Shown one piece after another: positions 1 through 7,605 of a stretch of DNA of 37,494 nt. The notes below the pieces were generated by a model. The model was not told the DNA's origin and did not search any database. It saw only the letters and a program-made list of their open reading frames with translations. The stretch spans positions 1 to 37,494 of the forward strand of contig JAFKES010000114.1 of NCBI GenBank assembly GCA_017308495.1, written 5' to 3'. Numbering within the stretch: the first letter of the stretch is position 1; every line of letters begins with the position of its first letter. Origin of the DNA: Afipia sp. GTDB taxonomy: Bacteria > Pseudomonadota > Alphaproteobacteria > Rhizobiales > Xanthobacteraceae. Made by a program: the position numbers and the translations under genes.

Positions 1-441
1 CACGGCATCGGCACCGACATCAGCGACGCCGCCCTCGCCGTGGCGCAGGAGAACGCGCGGCGGTTAGGCCTCGACGAGCGCGCCAGCTTCGTGCGCGGCG
101 ATTACGCCGCCGGCCTGCGCGGACCGTTCAACCTGATCGTCTCCAATCCGCCCTATATCCCCTCGGCGGAGGTCGCAGCCCTCGATCCCGACGTGCGCGA
201 TTACGATCCGCGGATCGCTCTCGACGGCGGCTCAGATGGACTGGCCGCTTATCGCGCGCTCGCGCCGCAGGCGGCCGCGCTGCTGCATCCGGGCGGCGCG
301 CTGGTGCTGGAGATCGGCGCCGAACAAGGCGGCGCGGTGAGTGCCATCCTGCGGAACGCGGGATTGGCCGTTTCAAACCCGCCGCGGCGCGATCTGGCCG
401 GCCGCGACCGCGTCGTCACAGGGCGAAAAGCGGCGATTTAA
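1..441 (+). CDS. prmC: Peptide chain release factor N5-glutamine methyltransferase, C-terminal part
   Basis: The frame is open from base 1, so the N-terminus lies outside the window; 146 residues remain. PrmC (HemK) methylates the glutamine of the GGQ motif in release factors RF1 and RF2 using S-adenosylmethionine. The decisive motif is NPPY in the segment IVSNPPYIP (encoded near bases 142-168), typical of N5-glutamine and N6-adenine methyltransferases. Upstream residues GTDIS form the acidic end of the second Rossmann strand, and the segment around EVAAL and DPRIALDGG follows the HemK pattern. Stop is TAA at 439-441. The first in-frame start codon inside the window (GTG at 40) is internal, not the real start. 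prfA is commonly just upstream of prmC, but that region is not visible. Confidence 0.93.
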   Translation, partial: HGIGTDISDAALAVAQENARRLGLDERASFVRGDYAAGLRGPFNLIVSNPPYIPSAEVAALDPDVRDYDPRIALDGGSDGLAAYRALAPQAAALLHPGGALVLEIGAEQGGAVSAILRNAGLAVSNPPRRDLAGRDRVVTGRKAAI

Positions 442-712
442 GGGGTTTTGGACCCGAAAAAACCTCTTGGAATATTGCTCCGGAGCGACTAGGTTCCGGT
501 CACACCATCGGTTCAGGGTCGTGGCCCCGCCAGAGAGAGGGCGGAGAAGTGCCAGACGTCTCGCGAGAGACAATCGACGGGTGATTAAGGTTCCAAAAAG
601 TGCGGGTGATGTCAGGCGCGAAAGCCGCGAGCGCTGCGCTGATCGAGACCGCGAAGCGAACGAAAGCCTGATATTGCGCTCGAAGATCACACTTCAGACC
701 GTCATGCACGTC

Positions 713-742
713 AGATCGCCAGGCTTGAGATCGCCAGGCCTG
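713..742. repeat. 15-base tandem duplication, two units
   Basis: The unit AGATCGCCAGGCTTG at 713-727 is followed immediately by AGATCGCCAGGCCTG at 728-742, differing at one base. A unit of five codons keeps any overlapping frame open. Confidence 0.85.
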
Positions 743-830
743 CGAGGCGCGGACTGACCCGATCCGCTCCCAAGGCGCGCCGCCAGGAAGGCGAGCCGCT
801 TTCGGGCATTTGGAGAATGCGTCTTTGTCG

Positions 831-875
831 AACGCGACTTGGTTGAAAACAACTTGGTTGAACGCGACTCGCAGC
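831..875. repeat. 15-base imperfect tandem repeat, three units
   Basis: Three consecutive 15-base units start at 831, 846 and 861. Units 1 and 2 share the ending ACTTGGTTG (as CGACTTGGTTG and CAACTTGGTTG); units 1 and 3 share the beginning AACGCGACT. The period equals that of the duplication about 100 bases upstream. Confidence 0.75.
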
Positions 876-997
876 CAAAACGAACTGAACCGGGACGGCT
901 CCGCTTTCATTGACAGCGTGACGCTTGTTCACAGCGGGACATCTCGCGCGTCTCTCCTTCCGACCCTTAAGACCCAGACCTCGTACAAAGGCACGAC

Positions 998-1702
998 ATG
1001 AGAAACGGTCCGAACAACAACAAGCGTATGCGTAGCCGCAACAACAATAATAACAATAACAACAACAATAACCGTCGCGGCCAGAATCCGATGACGCGGG
1101 TTTTCGAATCCAACGGACCCGATATCAAGATTCGCGGCACTGCCTCTCATGTCGCCGAGAAATATGTTCAGCTCGCGCGCGATGCGCGCTCCTCCGGCGA
1201 TCCGGTCGCAGCCGAAAACTACTACCAGCATGCCGAGCACTATTTCCGCCTGATCGCGGCGGCACAGGAGCAGTTCCGCCAGAACCAGCCGCAACAGCAG
1301 CAGCCGATGCCGCGTCTCGACCAGGACATGGGCGACGACGAGGGCGACGGCTATTCCAGCTTCGGCGCCGAGCCCGGCTTCGCGCCGGCTGCGCAGCAGC
1401 CGCAGCCCCCGTATCAATCGCGCGAACAGCCCCAGCCGCGCGAGAGCTATCGCGAGCAGCGCGACCATCGTCCGCAGCCGCAGCCCGAGATCCAGCCGGC
1501 CGCAAGCGACAGCGTCGACCGCCTGCCGTCGTTCATCACCGGCGGCGCGCAGCCGCAGCCGAATGTCGGCGCGGCAGAGGCTGGCGCCAGCCCGAGCGGC
1601 GAGCGCTTCAGCCATCGTCGCCGCCGCCGCCCGCCGGGACCGCGCACGGAGGCTTCGGCACCGCAGCCGGCCACTGACGATTTCGGCGGCGCAGGGGAAT
1701 AA
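998..1702 (+). CDS. DUF4167 domain-containing protein
   Basis: The protein has 234 residues. The DUF4167 domain occupies about residues 30-95, recognised by the conserved run through GPDIKIRGT, AEKYVQLARDA and ENYYQHAEHYFRL. This family is found in Alphaproteobacteria, commonly next to prfA-prmC; its function is unknown to me. Residues 15-25 are an uninterrupted asparagine tract encoded by mixed AAC and AAT codons, preceded and followed by arginines. The remainder (about 95-234) is low-complexity, rich in Gln, Pro and Ala, with an Arg cluster HRRRRRPPG near 206-214. Basic N-terminus, polyN and disordered tail suggest a nucleic-acid-associated or ribosome-associated protein, but that is inference. 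ATG at 998 is the only start that keeps the family N-terminus. Confidence 0.9.
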   Translation: MRNGPNNNKRMRSRNNNNNNNNNNNRRGQNPMTRVFESNGPDIKIRGTASHVAEKYVQLARDARSSGDPVAAENYYQHAEHYFRLIAAAQEQFRQNQPQQQQPMPRLDQDMGDDEGDGYSSFGAEPGFAPAAQQPQPPYQSREQPQPRESYREQRDHRPQPQPEIQPAASDSVDRLPSFITGGAQPQPNVGAAEAGASPSGERFSHRRRRRPPGPRTEASAPQPATDDFGGAGE

Positions 1703-1730
1703 TCGGCGATCGATCAAGCAGATCGTGTTC

Positions 1731-1767
1731 AAAAAACAAGCGGCCGATTTCGATCGGCCGCTTTTTT
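1731..1767. terminator. Bidirectional Rho-independent terminator
   Basis: A perfect 11-base stem, AAGCGGCCGAT at 1738-1748 pairing with 1753-1763, closes a TTCG tetraloop. T-runs follow on the plus strand (1762-1767), and the A-run at 1731-1736 acts as the T-run for the minus strand. It lies between the convergent DUF4167 and methyltransferase genes and serves both. Confidence 0.92.
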
Positions 1768-1779
1768 GTTGACGTAACG

Positions 1780-2535
1780 TCAGCCGGTGGCGGGCCGGTC
1801 GTCACGCCGCGTGGGCGTCGGCACCAGCACCGGTGGCATCGACGGAATGAGCCGCGTGCGCTCGCGATGGGCCGGGATCGCGCGATAGACCTGCTTGGAC
1901 GCCTCGACGATGTGAACGCCGGCGAACGGCGACGACACCGCGGCGCTGATGCGCTCCCACGCCATGGCCGAGCGCAGGATCCATCCACCCTGGATCGGCG
2001 GCATGAACAACGCCTCGCCCCACGCCGTCGGCGTGAACCAGGTCTGCCGCAACAGTTGGGTGATCTGCGAGCGCGAATAGGGGCGGCCGTGGCCGAACGG
2101 GGTGGCATCGGTGCGCGACCACACGCCGCGACGGTTCGGGATCACCGCCATCATCCGCCCCGACGGCGCCAGCACGCGCCACACCTCGCGCAACAAGCTT
2201 TCCGGATCGTCACAGATTTCGAGCGCGTGAACGATCAGAATGCGATCGACCGCGGCATCCGCCAGCGGCAAGGCGAACTCGTCGACCAGCGTCGACAGCG
2301 TCGGGCGCTCCGTCGGCCATTTCAGCACGCCCTGCGCCGCCGGCATCAGCGCGATGCAGCGCTCGGCATCCTCGCGGAACAGGCCGAGATAAGGCGTCGG
2401 ATAGCCGAGCCCGGCGACACGCATGCCATCGGCCTGCGGCCACAATTGCCGGACGCCGCGATTGATGAGCCGCCGCGCCACGATGCCGAGGCGTTGCGAA
2501 TAGAAGTTCCGCAGGTCGATGACGTCGATGGTCAT
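1780..2535 (-). CDS. Class I SAM-dependent methyltransferase (Methyltransf_11-like)
   Basis: The predicted protein has 251 residues from ATG at 2535; an upstream GTG at 2541 would add two residues. It resembles type-11 methyltransferases: the C-terminal half of the Rossmann fold is clear, with the acidic motif DRILIVHALEICDDPESLLRE followed by REVWRVLAPSGRMMAVIPN, the usual post-motif III pattern. The N-terminal glycine motif is weak (VAGLGYPTPY). The substrate is not identifiable. Similar genes sit beside gloB in related bacteria, as here, divergently oriented. The C-terminal 30 residues are basic and proline-rich. It converges on the DUF4167 gene and shares its terminator. Confidence 0.8.
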   Translation of the reverse strand: MTIDVIDLRNFYSQRLGIVARRLINRGVRQLWPQADGMRVAGLGYPTPYLGLFREDAERCIALMPAAQGVLKWPTERPTLSTLVDEFALPLADAAVDRILIVHALEICDDPESLLREVWRVLAPSGRMMAVIPNRRGVWSRTDATPFGHGRPYSRSQITQLLRQTWFTPTAWGEALFMPPIQGGWILRSAMAWERISAAVSSPFAGVHIVEASKQVYRAIPAHRERTRLIPSMPPVLVPTPTRRDDRPATG

Positions 2536-2593
2536 GCGCACAGTCTATCACGTGAGGCCGCCGCCTGCAGCGTTTCCGGCTGTCCTTTTATTT

Positions 2594-2642
2594 GAGCATG
2601 ATCTTTTCCGAAAACCGGTTTCCACTTTTCGGGATCATGCTC
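2594..2642. repeat. 49-base palindromic intergenic repeat, copy 1
   Basis: Perfect 10-base terminal inverted repeats, GAGCATGATC (2594-2603) and GATCATGCTC (2633-2642), enclose an inner inverted repeat CCGAAAA/TTTTCGG and the palindrome AAACCGGTTT. Copy 2 at 3572-3620 matches at 45 of 49 positions. From memory, elements with these core words are abundant between genes in Bradyrhizobium and relatives and are REP-like or RIME-like. Confidence 0.9.
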
Positions 2643-2722
2643 CAGCAGAACGCCGTTAACATATTTCGCTCAGCCGCGCCGCCATGGTAACGTGCTGGCA
2701 TCCCCAGATCGATGGAGACGTC

Positions 2723-3490
2723 ATGACCGCCGAGATTCGCCTGTTTCCCTGCCTGTCCGACAATTTCGGCTATCTCATTCATGATCCCGCCACCGGGGCG
2801 ACCGCCTCGATCGATGCGCCCGACGCCGCAGCCGTCATTCATGCGCTGGAGCGCGAGGGCTGGACGCTGACCGACATTCTGGTCACGCACCATCATCAGG
2901 ATCATGTCGGCGGCATCGCCGAACTGAAGGCGAAATACCACTGCCGCGTGGTCGCGCCGAACGACAAGGGCACCGCCATTCCGCAGGTCGACGAACGCGT
3001 CGGGGAAGGCTCCGTCGTCAAGGTCGGCAATCTCACCGCGCGCGTGCTCGAGACCCCGGGCCACACCCTCGATCACATCAGCTACGTGTTCGATGCCGAT
3101 CACGCACTGTTCTGCGCCGACACGCTGTTCTCGATCGGTTGTGGCCGGGTGTTCGAGGGCGACTATCCGATGATGTGGCATTCACTGCTCAAGCTGCGCG
3201 CGCTGCCCGACGACATGCGGATCTATTGCGGCCACGAATACACCGCCTCCAACGTCAAGTTCGCGCTCGGCATCGAGCCGAACAACCCGGCGCTGAAGGC
3301 GCGCGCGGAGGAGGTCGCACGGCTGCGCGCCGCCAACCAGCCAACGGTCCCGACCCTGATCCGCGACGAGAAGGAAGCCAATGTCTTCCTGCGCGCGGAC
3401 GTGCCCTCGGTCGCGGCCGCGGTCGGTCTTGCCGGCAAGAGCCCGGCTGAAGTGTTCGGCGAATTGCGCGAGCGCAAGAACAAGGGCTGA
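2723..3490 (+). CDS. gloB: Hydroxyacylglutathione hydrolase (glyoxalase II)
   Basis: The 255-residue protein hydrolyses S-D-lactoylglutathione to D-lactate and glutathione, the second step of methylglyoxal detoxification. It has the metallo-beta-lactamase fold with the binuclear metal motif THHHQDH (about residues 57-63), further ligands in ETPGHTLDH and FCADTLFSIGCGR, and the glyoxalase II C-terminal domain including YCGHEYT and the NPALKAR segment. ATG at 2723 was preferred over ATG at 2684: GGAG sits six bases upstream (2714-2717) and the family normally begins close to this point. The gene is flanked by both palindrome copies and is probably monocistronic. Confidence 0.96.
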   Translation: MTAEIRLFPCLSDNFGYLIHDPATGATASIDAPDAAAVIHALEREGWTLTDILVTHHHQDHVGGIAELKAKYHCRVVAPNDKGTAIPQVDERVGEGSVVKVGNLTARVLETPGHTLDHISYVFDADHALFCADTLFSIGCGRVFEGDYPMMWHSLLKLRALPDDMRIYCGHEYTASNVKFALGIEPNNPALKARAEEVARLRAANQPTVPTLIRDEKEANVFLRADVPSVAAAVGLAGKSPAEVFGELRERKNKG

Positions 3491-3530
3491 CGCCGGGCGC
3501 GCGCTTCGACGCGGTGGCTCTCTCTTCTTG

Positions 3531-3555
3531 TCTGATTCAACTGCGTTGAATCAGA
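3531..3555. repeat. Perfect 11-base stem-loop next to palindrome copy 2
   Basis: TCTGATTCAAC (3531-3541) and GTTGAATCAGA (3545-3555) form a perfect stem with loop TGC. It lies 40 bases past the gloB stop and 16 bases before the 49-base palindrome. It could fold in gloB mRNA, but no T-run follows directly. I recall similar words linked to Rhizobiales composite repeats, which is not checked. Confidence 0.8.
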
Positions 3556-3571
3556 CCCGTCGTTATCTTTT

Positions 3572-3620
3572 GAGCGTGATCTTGTCCGAAAACCGGTTCC
3601 CACTTTTCGGGATCATGCTT
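3572..3620. repeat. 49-base palindromic intergenic repeat, copy 2
   Basis: This is the second copy of the element at 2594-2642, with four substitutions. Its last base is also the last base of the TAA stop codon (complement of 3620-3622) of the neighbouring EamA gene, so the element abuts coding sequence. Confidence 0.9.
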
Positions 3621-4492
3621 TATACGCCGCGTCTGACGAACATGTCCCGGGCCGCCAGCAGGCCGCCGCCGGCAATCAAAAGCGCCGCCACCGCCAGCGT
3701 CGTGCTCGGCTGCGCATAGCCGGCGACGACGAGGAACAGCGTCGACAGCAGCGGCGTGGCGTAGGACGCCGCCGCCAGCACGCGGATGTCGCCGCGCTTC
3801 ATGCCAATGTCCCAGGCGAAGAAGGCGAGGCCCACCGGCCCGACGCCGAGCGCTGCGACGGCAAGCCATTGCGATGGCGTCTCCGGCCACACCGTCGGCT
3901 CCAGCACGACATGACACAGCGCGGCGAGAAGCGCGGTGGCGCAGCAAAATCCCGCGACCGCGTCGGTCGGCACCGACGCGAACTTGCGCGACATCACCGA
4001 ATAGCCGGCCCAAACGAAAGCCGCCACGAACGCCGCGATGAACCCCGGCAGATGGGCGGTGCTGAATTGCGAGCCGCCGCCGGCGAACAGCACCGCCGTG
4101 CCGATGAAGCCGAGCGCCGCGCCGGCGATGTGATGCGGCGCGAGACGCTCGCCCGGCAACCGCGATGACAGCAGCACGATCAGGAGCGGCCAGAGATAGT
4201 TCAGGAGACCGGCTTCGGCCGGCGGCGCCAGCCGCAGCGCCAGAAAATACAGTGCGTGATAGCCGAACAGGCCGCCGACACCGACCAGCCATACCAGGGC
4301 AGGCTGCCGCCACGCCCGCACCGCGCCGCGCCGCCACAGCCAGCTCACCGGCCCGATGCAGGCGCCTATGGCGAAGGTCATCGCCAGAAGCTGGAACGGC
4401 GGCACGCGGCCGGTCGCCACCGTGAGGGCAGCGAGCAGCGACCACATCACGATGGCAGTGAGGCCGATCAGGGTTGCGAATGAGGACGTCAT
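3620..4492 (-). CDS. EamA/DMT-family exporter, YddG-like
   Basis: The 290-residue protein has about ten hydrophobic helices arranged as two EamA repeats (about 5-135 and 148-282), the drug/metabolite transporter pattern. Segments such as YHALYFLALRLAPPAEAGLLN and GLAFFAWDIGMKRGD resemble the aromatic amino acid exporter YddG subgroup, although substrate cannot be fixed from sequence. ATG at 4492 gives a hydrophobic first helix directly. Its stop codon touches the palindromic repeat. The next gene upstream on this strand, phbB, ends 73 bases away, so read-through is possible but not demonstrated. Confidence 0.85.
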   Translation of the reverse strand: MTSSFATLIGLTAIVMWSLLAALTVATGRVPPFQLLAMTFAIGACIGPVSWLWRRGAVRAWRQPALVWLVGVGGLFGYHALYFLALRLAPPAEAGLLNYLWPLLIVLLSSRLPGERLAPHHIAGAALGFIGTAVLFAGGGSQFSTAHLPGFIAAFVAAFVWAGYSVMSRKFASVPTDAVAGFCCATALLAALCHVVLEPTVWPETPSQWLAVAALGVGPVGLAFFAWDIGMKRGDIRVLAAASYATPLLSTLFLVVAGYAQPSTTLAVAALLIAGGGLLAARDMFVRRGV

Positions 4493-4565
4493 CGCCGGTC
4501 AACGAATCTCAACGGGCGATGACGCCACTTGCGAGCTATTGCCGGAAATCCCGGCGCGCCCCCTG

Positions 4566-5291
4566 TTACTGCAGATATTGCCCGCCGTTGATGGAGAGCG
4601 TCGAGCCGGTGATGAAGCCGGCATCGTCGGAAGCGAGGAACACCACGCCGCGCGCGATCTCCTCCGGCTCGCCGAGACGATTGACCGGGATCTGCGGGAT
4701 CACCGCCTTCTCCAGCACGTCCTTCGGCACCGCCTGCACCATCTCGGTGTTGATGTAGCCCGGGCAGATCACGTTGACGGTGACTCCGCCCTTCGCGTTC
4801 TCCAGCGCCAGCGCCTTGCTGAAACCGATGTCGCCCGCCTTGGCGGCCGAATAGTTGACCTGACCGAACTGTCCCTTCTGGCCGTTGATCGACGAGATGC
4901 TGATAATGCGGCCGAACTTGCGCGCGCGCATGCCCTCGATCACCTGCCGGGTCATGTTGAACAGCGAGCCGAGATTGGTGTTGATCACCGCATTCCACTG
5001 GTCGAGCGACATCTTGTGGAACGGTACGTCGCGGGTGATGCCGGCATTGTTCACGAGCACGTCGACGGGGCCGAGATCAGCTTCGACTTTCTTGACGCCC
5101 TCGGCGCACGCCTCGAACGAGCTGACATCCCATTTGTACACCGGGATTCCGGTCTCGGCCTTGAATTTCGCCGCCGCTTCGTCGTTGCCGGCATAGCTCG
5201 CCGCCACGCTGTAGCCGGCTGCCTTCAATGCCTTGCTGATCGCCGCGCCGATGCCGCGCGTTCCGCCCGTTACCAATGCTACCCGTGCCAT
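4566..5291 (-). CDS. phbB: Acetoacetyl-CoA reductase (NADPH)
   Basis: The 241-residue short-chain dehydrogenase reduces acetoacetyl-CoA to (R)-3-hydroxybutyryl-CoA, the second step of PHB synthesis. It shows the cofactor motif TGGTRGIG (residues 8-15), NNAGITRD (81-88) and the catalytic set Ser134, Tyr147, Lys151 in SSINGQKGQFGQVNYSAAK. Its length and MARVALVTGG start are typical of PhbB/PhaB. The chosen ATG at 5291 has GGAGGA (complement of 5303-5308) upstream with 11-base spacing; a longer frame upstream lacks family similarity. phbA lies upstream on the same strand, separated by a terminator-like hairpin. Confidence 0.96.
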   Translation of the reverse strand: MARVALVTGGTRGIGAAISKALKAAGYSVAASYAGNDEAAAKFKAETGIPVYKWDVSSFEACAEGVKKVEADLGPVDVLVNNAGITRDVPFHKMSLDQWNAVINTNLGSLFNMTRQVIEGMRARKFGRIISISSINGQKGQFGQVNYSAAKAGDIGFSKALALENAKGGVTVNVICPGYINTEMVQAVPKDVLEKAVIPQIPVNRLGEPEEIARGVVFLASDDAGFITGSTLSINGGQYLQ

Positions 5292-5361
5292 GGTGATTTC
5301 TCTCCTCCGCAATTCACCGACGTCTTTTTGGAACTCAAGTATTCCGATGAATTGCAATCAT

Positions 5362-5396
5362 CGCAAGAAAAATGCCCGGCTGTCTGCCGGGCATTT
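5362..5396 (-). terminator. Rho-independent terminator between phbA and phbB
   Basis: An 11-base perfect stem (5370-5380 with 5386-5396, loop of five) reads on the minus strand as AAATGCCCGGC, loop, GCCGGGCATTT and is followed by a T-run (complement of AAAAA at 5368-5372). It lies 35 bases past the phbA stop and about 80 bases before the phbB start, so it should end or attenuate phbA transcripts. Confidence 0.88.
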
Positions 5397-5430
5397 CTGT
5401 TTTTGTATTGTGCAGTGCGCTGGATGCGTC

Positions 5431-6606
<1,176 letters not shown>

Positions 6607-6971
6607 GAGCGTCTCCTGGTTTTGAAGTCGAAAGACTTTGGTTTGAGGTCGAAAGCTGACAGGGCGGGAAGTCGCCGGGCGGCAGACCTGATGTCCCGGT
6701 ATCCTGTAAACCTAGCTCTTTCGTGTCAATCGGCCAATCGTGTCAATCCGCGCCCGCCGGGTCCGACTCCCGCCACCTGATCGGCTGGGGACCGGAGCGG
6801 TATTTTCAGGAGGATTGCGCCGCCTGACGGCCCACCCGGGCGGCCGTCCGTCCTGCACAAAACGGTAGCCCTCCCTCCCTTAAAGTGGTTACTTTGTTGC
6901 GACGCATTGTTTGCACTGCCCCCGATGACAACCGGGGGTTCCCCCACCCACCGGTAGGTATGTGTGACTTC
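6607..6971. promoter_or_regulatory. Divergent phbA-phaR control region
   Basis: No gene is seen in these 365 bases. It contains a direct repeat TTTGA(A/G)GTCGAAAG at 6621-6634 and 6642-6655 (start-to-start 21 bases), a direct repeat TCGTGTCAATC at 6721-6731 and 6738-6748 (17 bases), a TGC-rich stretch at 6897-6919 (TTGC..GCA..TTGCACTGC), and a possible hairpin (ACCGGGGG with CCCCC..CCGGT, 6931-6955) just before phaR. PhaR proteins are reported to bind TGC-rich DNA, so the third element is a candidate autoregulatory site; this is inference. Confidence 0.55.
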
Positions 6972-7571
6972 ATGGCAAAATCCGACCAGCCCATTACCAT
7001 CAAGAAATACGCCAACCGTCGGCTCTACAATACCGGCACCAGCACCTATGTGACGCTTGAGGATCTCGCCACCATGGTGAAGGAGGGCGAGGATTTTCTC
7101 GTCTACGACGCCAAGACCGGCGACGACATCACCCGCCAGGTGCTCGCCCAGATCATCTTCGAACAGGAGAACAAGGCCGGGCAGAACCTGCTGCCGACCA
7201 CCTTCCTGCGCCAGCTCATCCGCTTCTACGGCGACAGCATGCAGATGGTGGTGCCGAAGTATCTCGAACAGTCCATCGACACGCTGACCCGCGAGCAGGA
7301 AAAATTCCGCAAGCAGATGACGGACACGTTCAGCGGAACGCCGTTCGCGCCGCTTGAGGAACATGTCCGCCGCAACATGGAGATGTTCGAGCGCACCTTC
7401 GCGATGTTCAAGCCGTTCAGCGCGCCATCGCGGACCGAAGGGCCGCTGACCGATTCCCCGCCGACCGCAGGCACGGCCACTGAGGCCGGGATCGACGATC
7501 TCAAGCGGCAGATGAAAGAGATGCAGGAGCGTCTCGAAAAGATGTCGAAAGAAACCGAGAACAAGGGCTGA
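6972..7571 (+). CDS. phaR: Polyhydroxyalkanoate synthesis repressor PhaR
   Basis: The 199-residue regulator binds DNA and PHB granules, releasing repression of phasin and other granule genes when polymer accumulates. The N-terminal PHB/PHA accumulation regulator domain is unmistakable at about residues 7-68 (ITIKKYANRRLYNTGTSTYV), followed by the PHB_acc repeat region (about 70-145) with LPTTFLRQLIRFYGDSMQ and the EEHVRRNMEMFERTF segment. The C-terminal 25 residues form a Lys/Glu-rich coiled coil. ATG at 6972 gives the usual family N-terminus; an in-frame ATG at 6960 and longer starts are less typical. Shine-Dalgarno is weak and a hairpin precedes it, so translational control is possible. Confidence 0.95.
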   Translation: MAKSDQPITIKKYANRRLYNTGTSTYVTLEDLATMVKEGEDFLVYDAKTGDDITRQVLAQIIFEQENKAGQNLLPTTFLRQLIRFYGDSMQMVVPKYLEQSIDTLTREQEKFRKQMTDTFSGTPFAPLEEHVRRNMEMFERTFAMFKPFSAPSRTEGPLTDSPPTAGTATEAGIDDLKRQMKEMQERLEKMSKETENKG

Positions 7572-7605
7572 GCGCGCCCCGAACGGACGGCGCTCCCGCG
7601 CTCAG
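7568..7605. terminator. Inverted repeat spanning two convergent stop codons
   Basis: CTGAGCGCG (7568-7576) and CGCGCTCAG (7597-7605) are perfect 9-base arms with a 20-base loop. The phaR TGA (7569-7571) lies in the left arm and the stop codon of the opposing GGDEF-EAL gene (complement of 7602-7604) in the right arm. No T-run is present, so termination activity is uncertain. Confidence 0.5.

Larger units (their letters stand above)
442..997. other. Gene-free leader between prmC and the DUF4167 gene
   Basis: These 556 bases carry no recognisable gene. Reading frames on both strands are open in places but have no family resemblance and no convincing ribosome binding site. It holds two blocks of 15-base tandem repeats (713-742 and 831-875) and a short inverted repeat GTCTC-GCGA-GAGAC at 558-571. 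It could be a long 5' leader or promoter region for the DUF4167 gene, or a decayed gene. Confidence 0.6.

Noticed and set aside
500-910. Minus-strand frame with FNQVV/FNQVA five-residue repeats
   Set aside because: The repeats result from the 15-base DNA period; the frame lacks a ribosome binding site and any known pentapeptide-repeat consensus. Kept only as a repeat observation.
1098-1120. TTCGAATCC-like T-loop word in the DUF4167 gene
   Set aside because: There is no acceptor or anticodon stem around it, and it lies inside coding sequence, so it is not a tRNA.
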